A stretch of 6,166 nt of DNA from JBFWNZ01 sp050250795 (GTDB lineage Bacteria; Pseudomonadota; Alphaproteobacteria; UBA8366): contig JBFWNZ010000242.1 in NCBI GenBank assembly GCA_050250795.1, forward strand, positions 1-6,166. Reading direction: 5' to 3'. The notes beneath the pieces are model-generated. The model saw only the letters and a list, made by a program, of their open reading frames with translations, searched no databases and was not told where the DNA came from. Shown piece after piece: positions 6,018 through 6,166 of this stretch (positions are counted from its first letter, which is position 1; each line of letters begins with the position of its first letter). The position numbers were made by a program, and so were the translations under genes.

Positions 6018-6166
6018 CGGGGTGCTCGACAGCGGCCAGCCGTGCCTCGGCAACGGCAAGTCTGCGGGAGATGACGGCGCGCGTCGCGTCGTCGCCTGCG
6101 GCCGCGAGCTCCTCGCGGCAATACTGGACCTGCTTGTCCGCGTCGGTCCGGTCGATGTCGGCCACG
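6010..6166 (-). CDS. Small hypothetical protein, C-terminal part or whole
   Basis: On the minus strand a frame is open from the right edge of the window to TAA at 6012-6010. Its 51 codons from GTG at 6165 read VADIDRTDADKQVQYC and end in RLAVAEARLAAVEHPVY. Nearly every codon ends in G or C, as in the real genes here, which supports coding. The peptide is charged and predicted helical, with an Ala/Arg/Glu heptad-like stretch near the end and one Cys. The GTG could be the actual start, giving a 51-residue protein, or just an internal Val in a longer one cut by the window edge. I do not recognise the family. It lies 66-93 bp upstream of the ferritin-like gene on the same strand, so joint transcription is possible. 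No function is proposed. Confidence 0.6.
   Translation of the reverse strand, partial: VADIDRTDADKQVQYCREELAAAGDDATRAVISRRLAVAEARLAAVEHPVY

Overview
This window is a GC-rich bacterial chromosome segment. Its first two thirds carry a gene order I know from Alphaproteobacteria (possibly Rhodospirillales-like): envC, then ctpA, then a divergent polysaccharide deacetylase gene, then rppH. I cannot place the genus. No mobile element, CRISPR array, rRNA or tRNA was seen. Gene content is mostly housekeeping, and I found no convincing new multi-gene system.

Layout. Positions 3-4046 on the plus strand form a tight run of four genes, probably one operon. They are a 5'-truncated EnvC-type murein hydrolase activator with a degenerate LytM domain, an S41 carboxyl-terminal processing protease (overlapping envC by ATGA), a membrane-anchored divergent polysaccharide deacetylase family protein (85 bp gap, TTG start) and the Nudix RNA pyrophosphohydrolase RppH (12 bp gap). 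The first three act in the envelope: amidase activation at the septum, periplasmic proteolysis, and probably glycan or peptidoglycan handling. RppH removes pyrophosphate from mRNA 5' ends in the cytoplasm.

After rppH comes an AT-rich break (4055-4100) holding a weak hairpin and a sigma70-like promoter. A leader of uncertain coding status follows. It contains a 10-bp hairpin and a strong Shine-Dalgarno plus ATG that lies in the wrong frame. The next gene encodes an SprA-related putative zinc metalloprotease (HEQAH motif) and ends at 5092. Its true start is unresolved.

The right end is on the minus strand. A ferritin-like di-iron protein (5089-5916) converges on the metalloprotease gene with a 4-bp overlap of the two stop regions. 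The C-terminal end of a small unidentified protein (6010-6166) lies upstream of it.

The items most worth a second look are the start and frame conflict of the metalloprotease gene, its structured leader, the missing metal-binding acids in the deacetylase-like protein, and the duplicated E-x30-ExxH di-iron signature in the ferritin-like protein.
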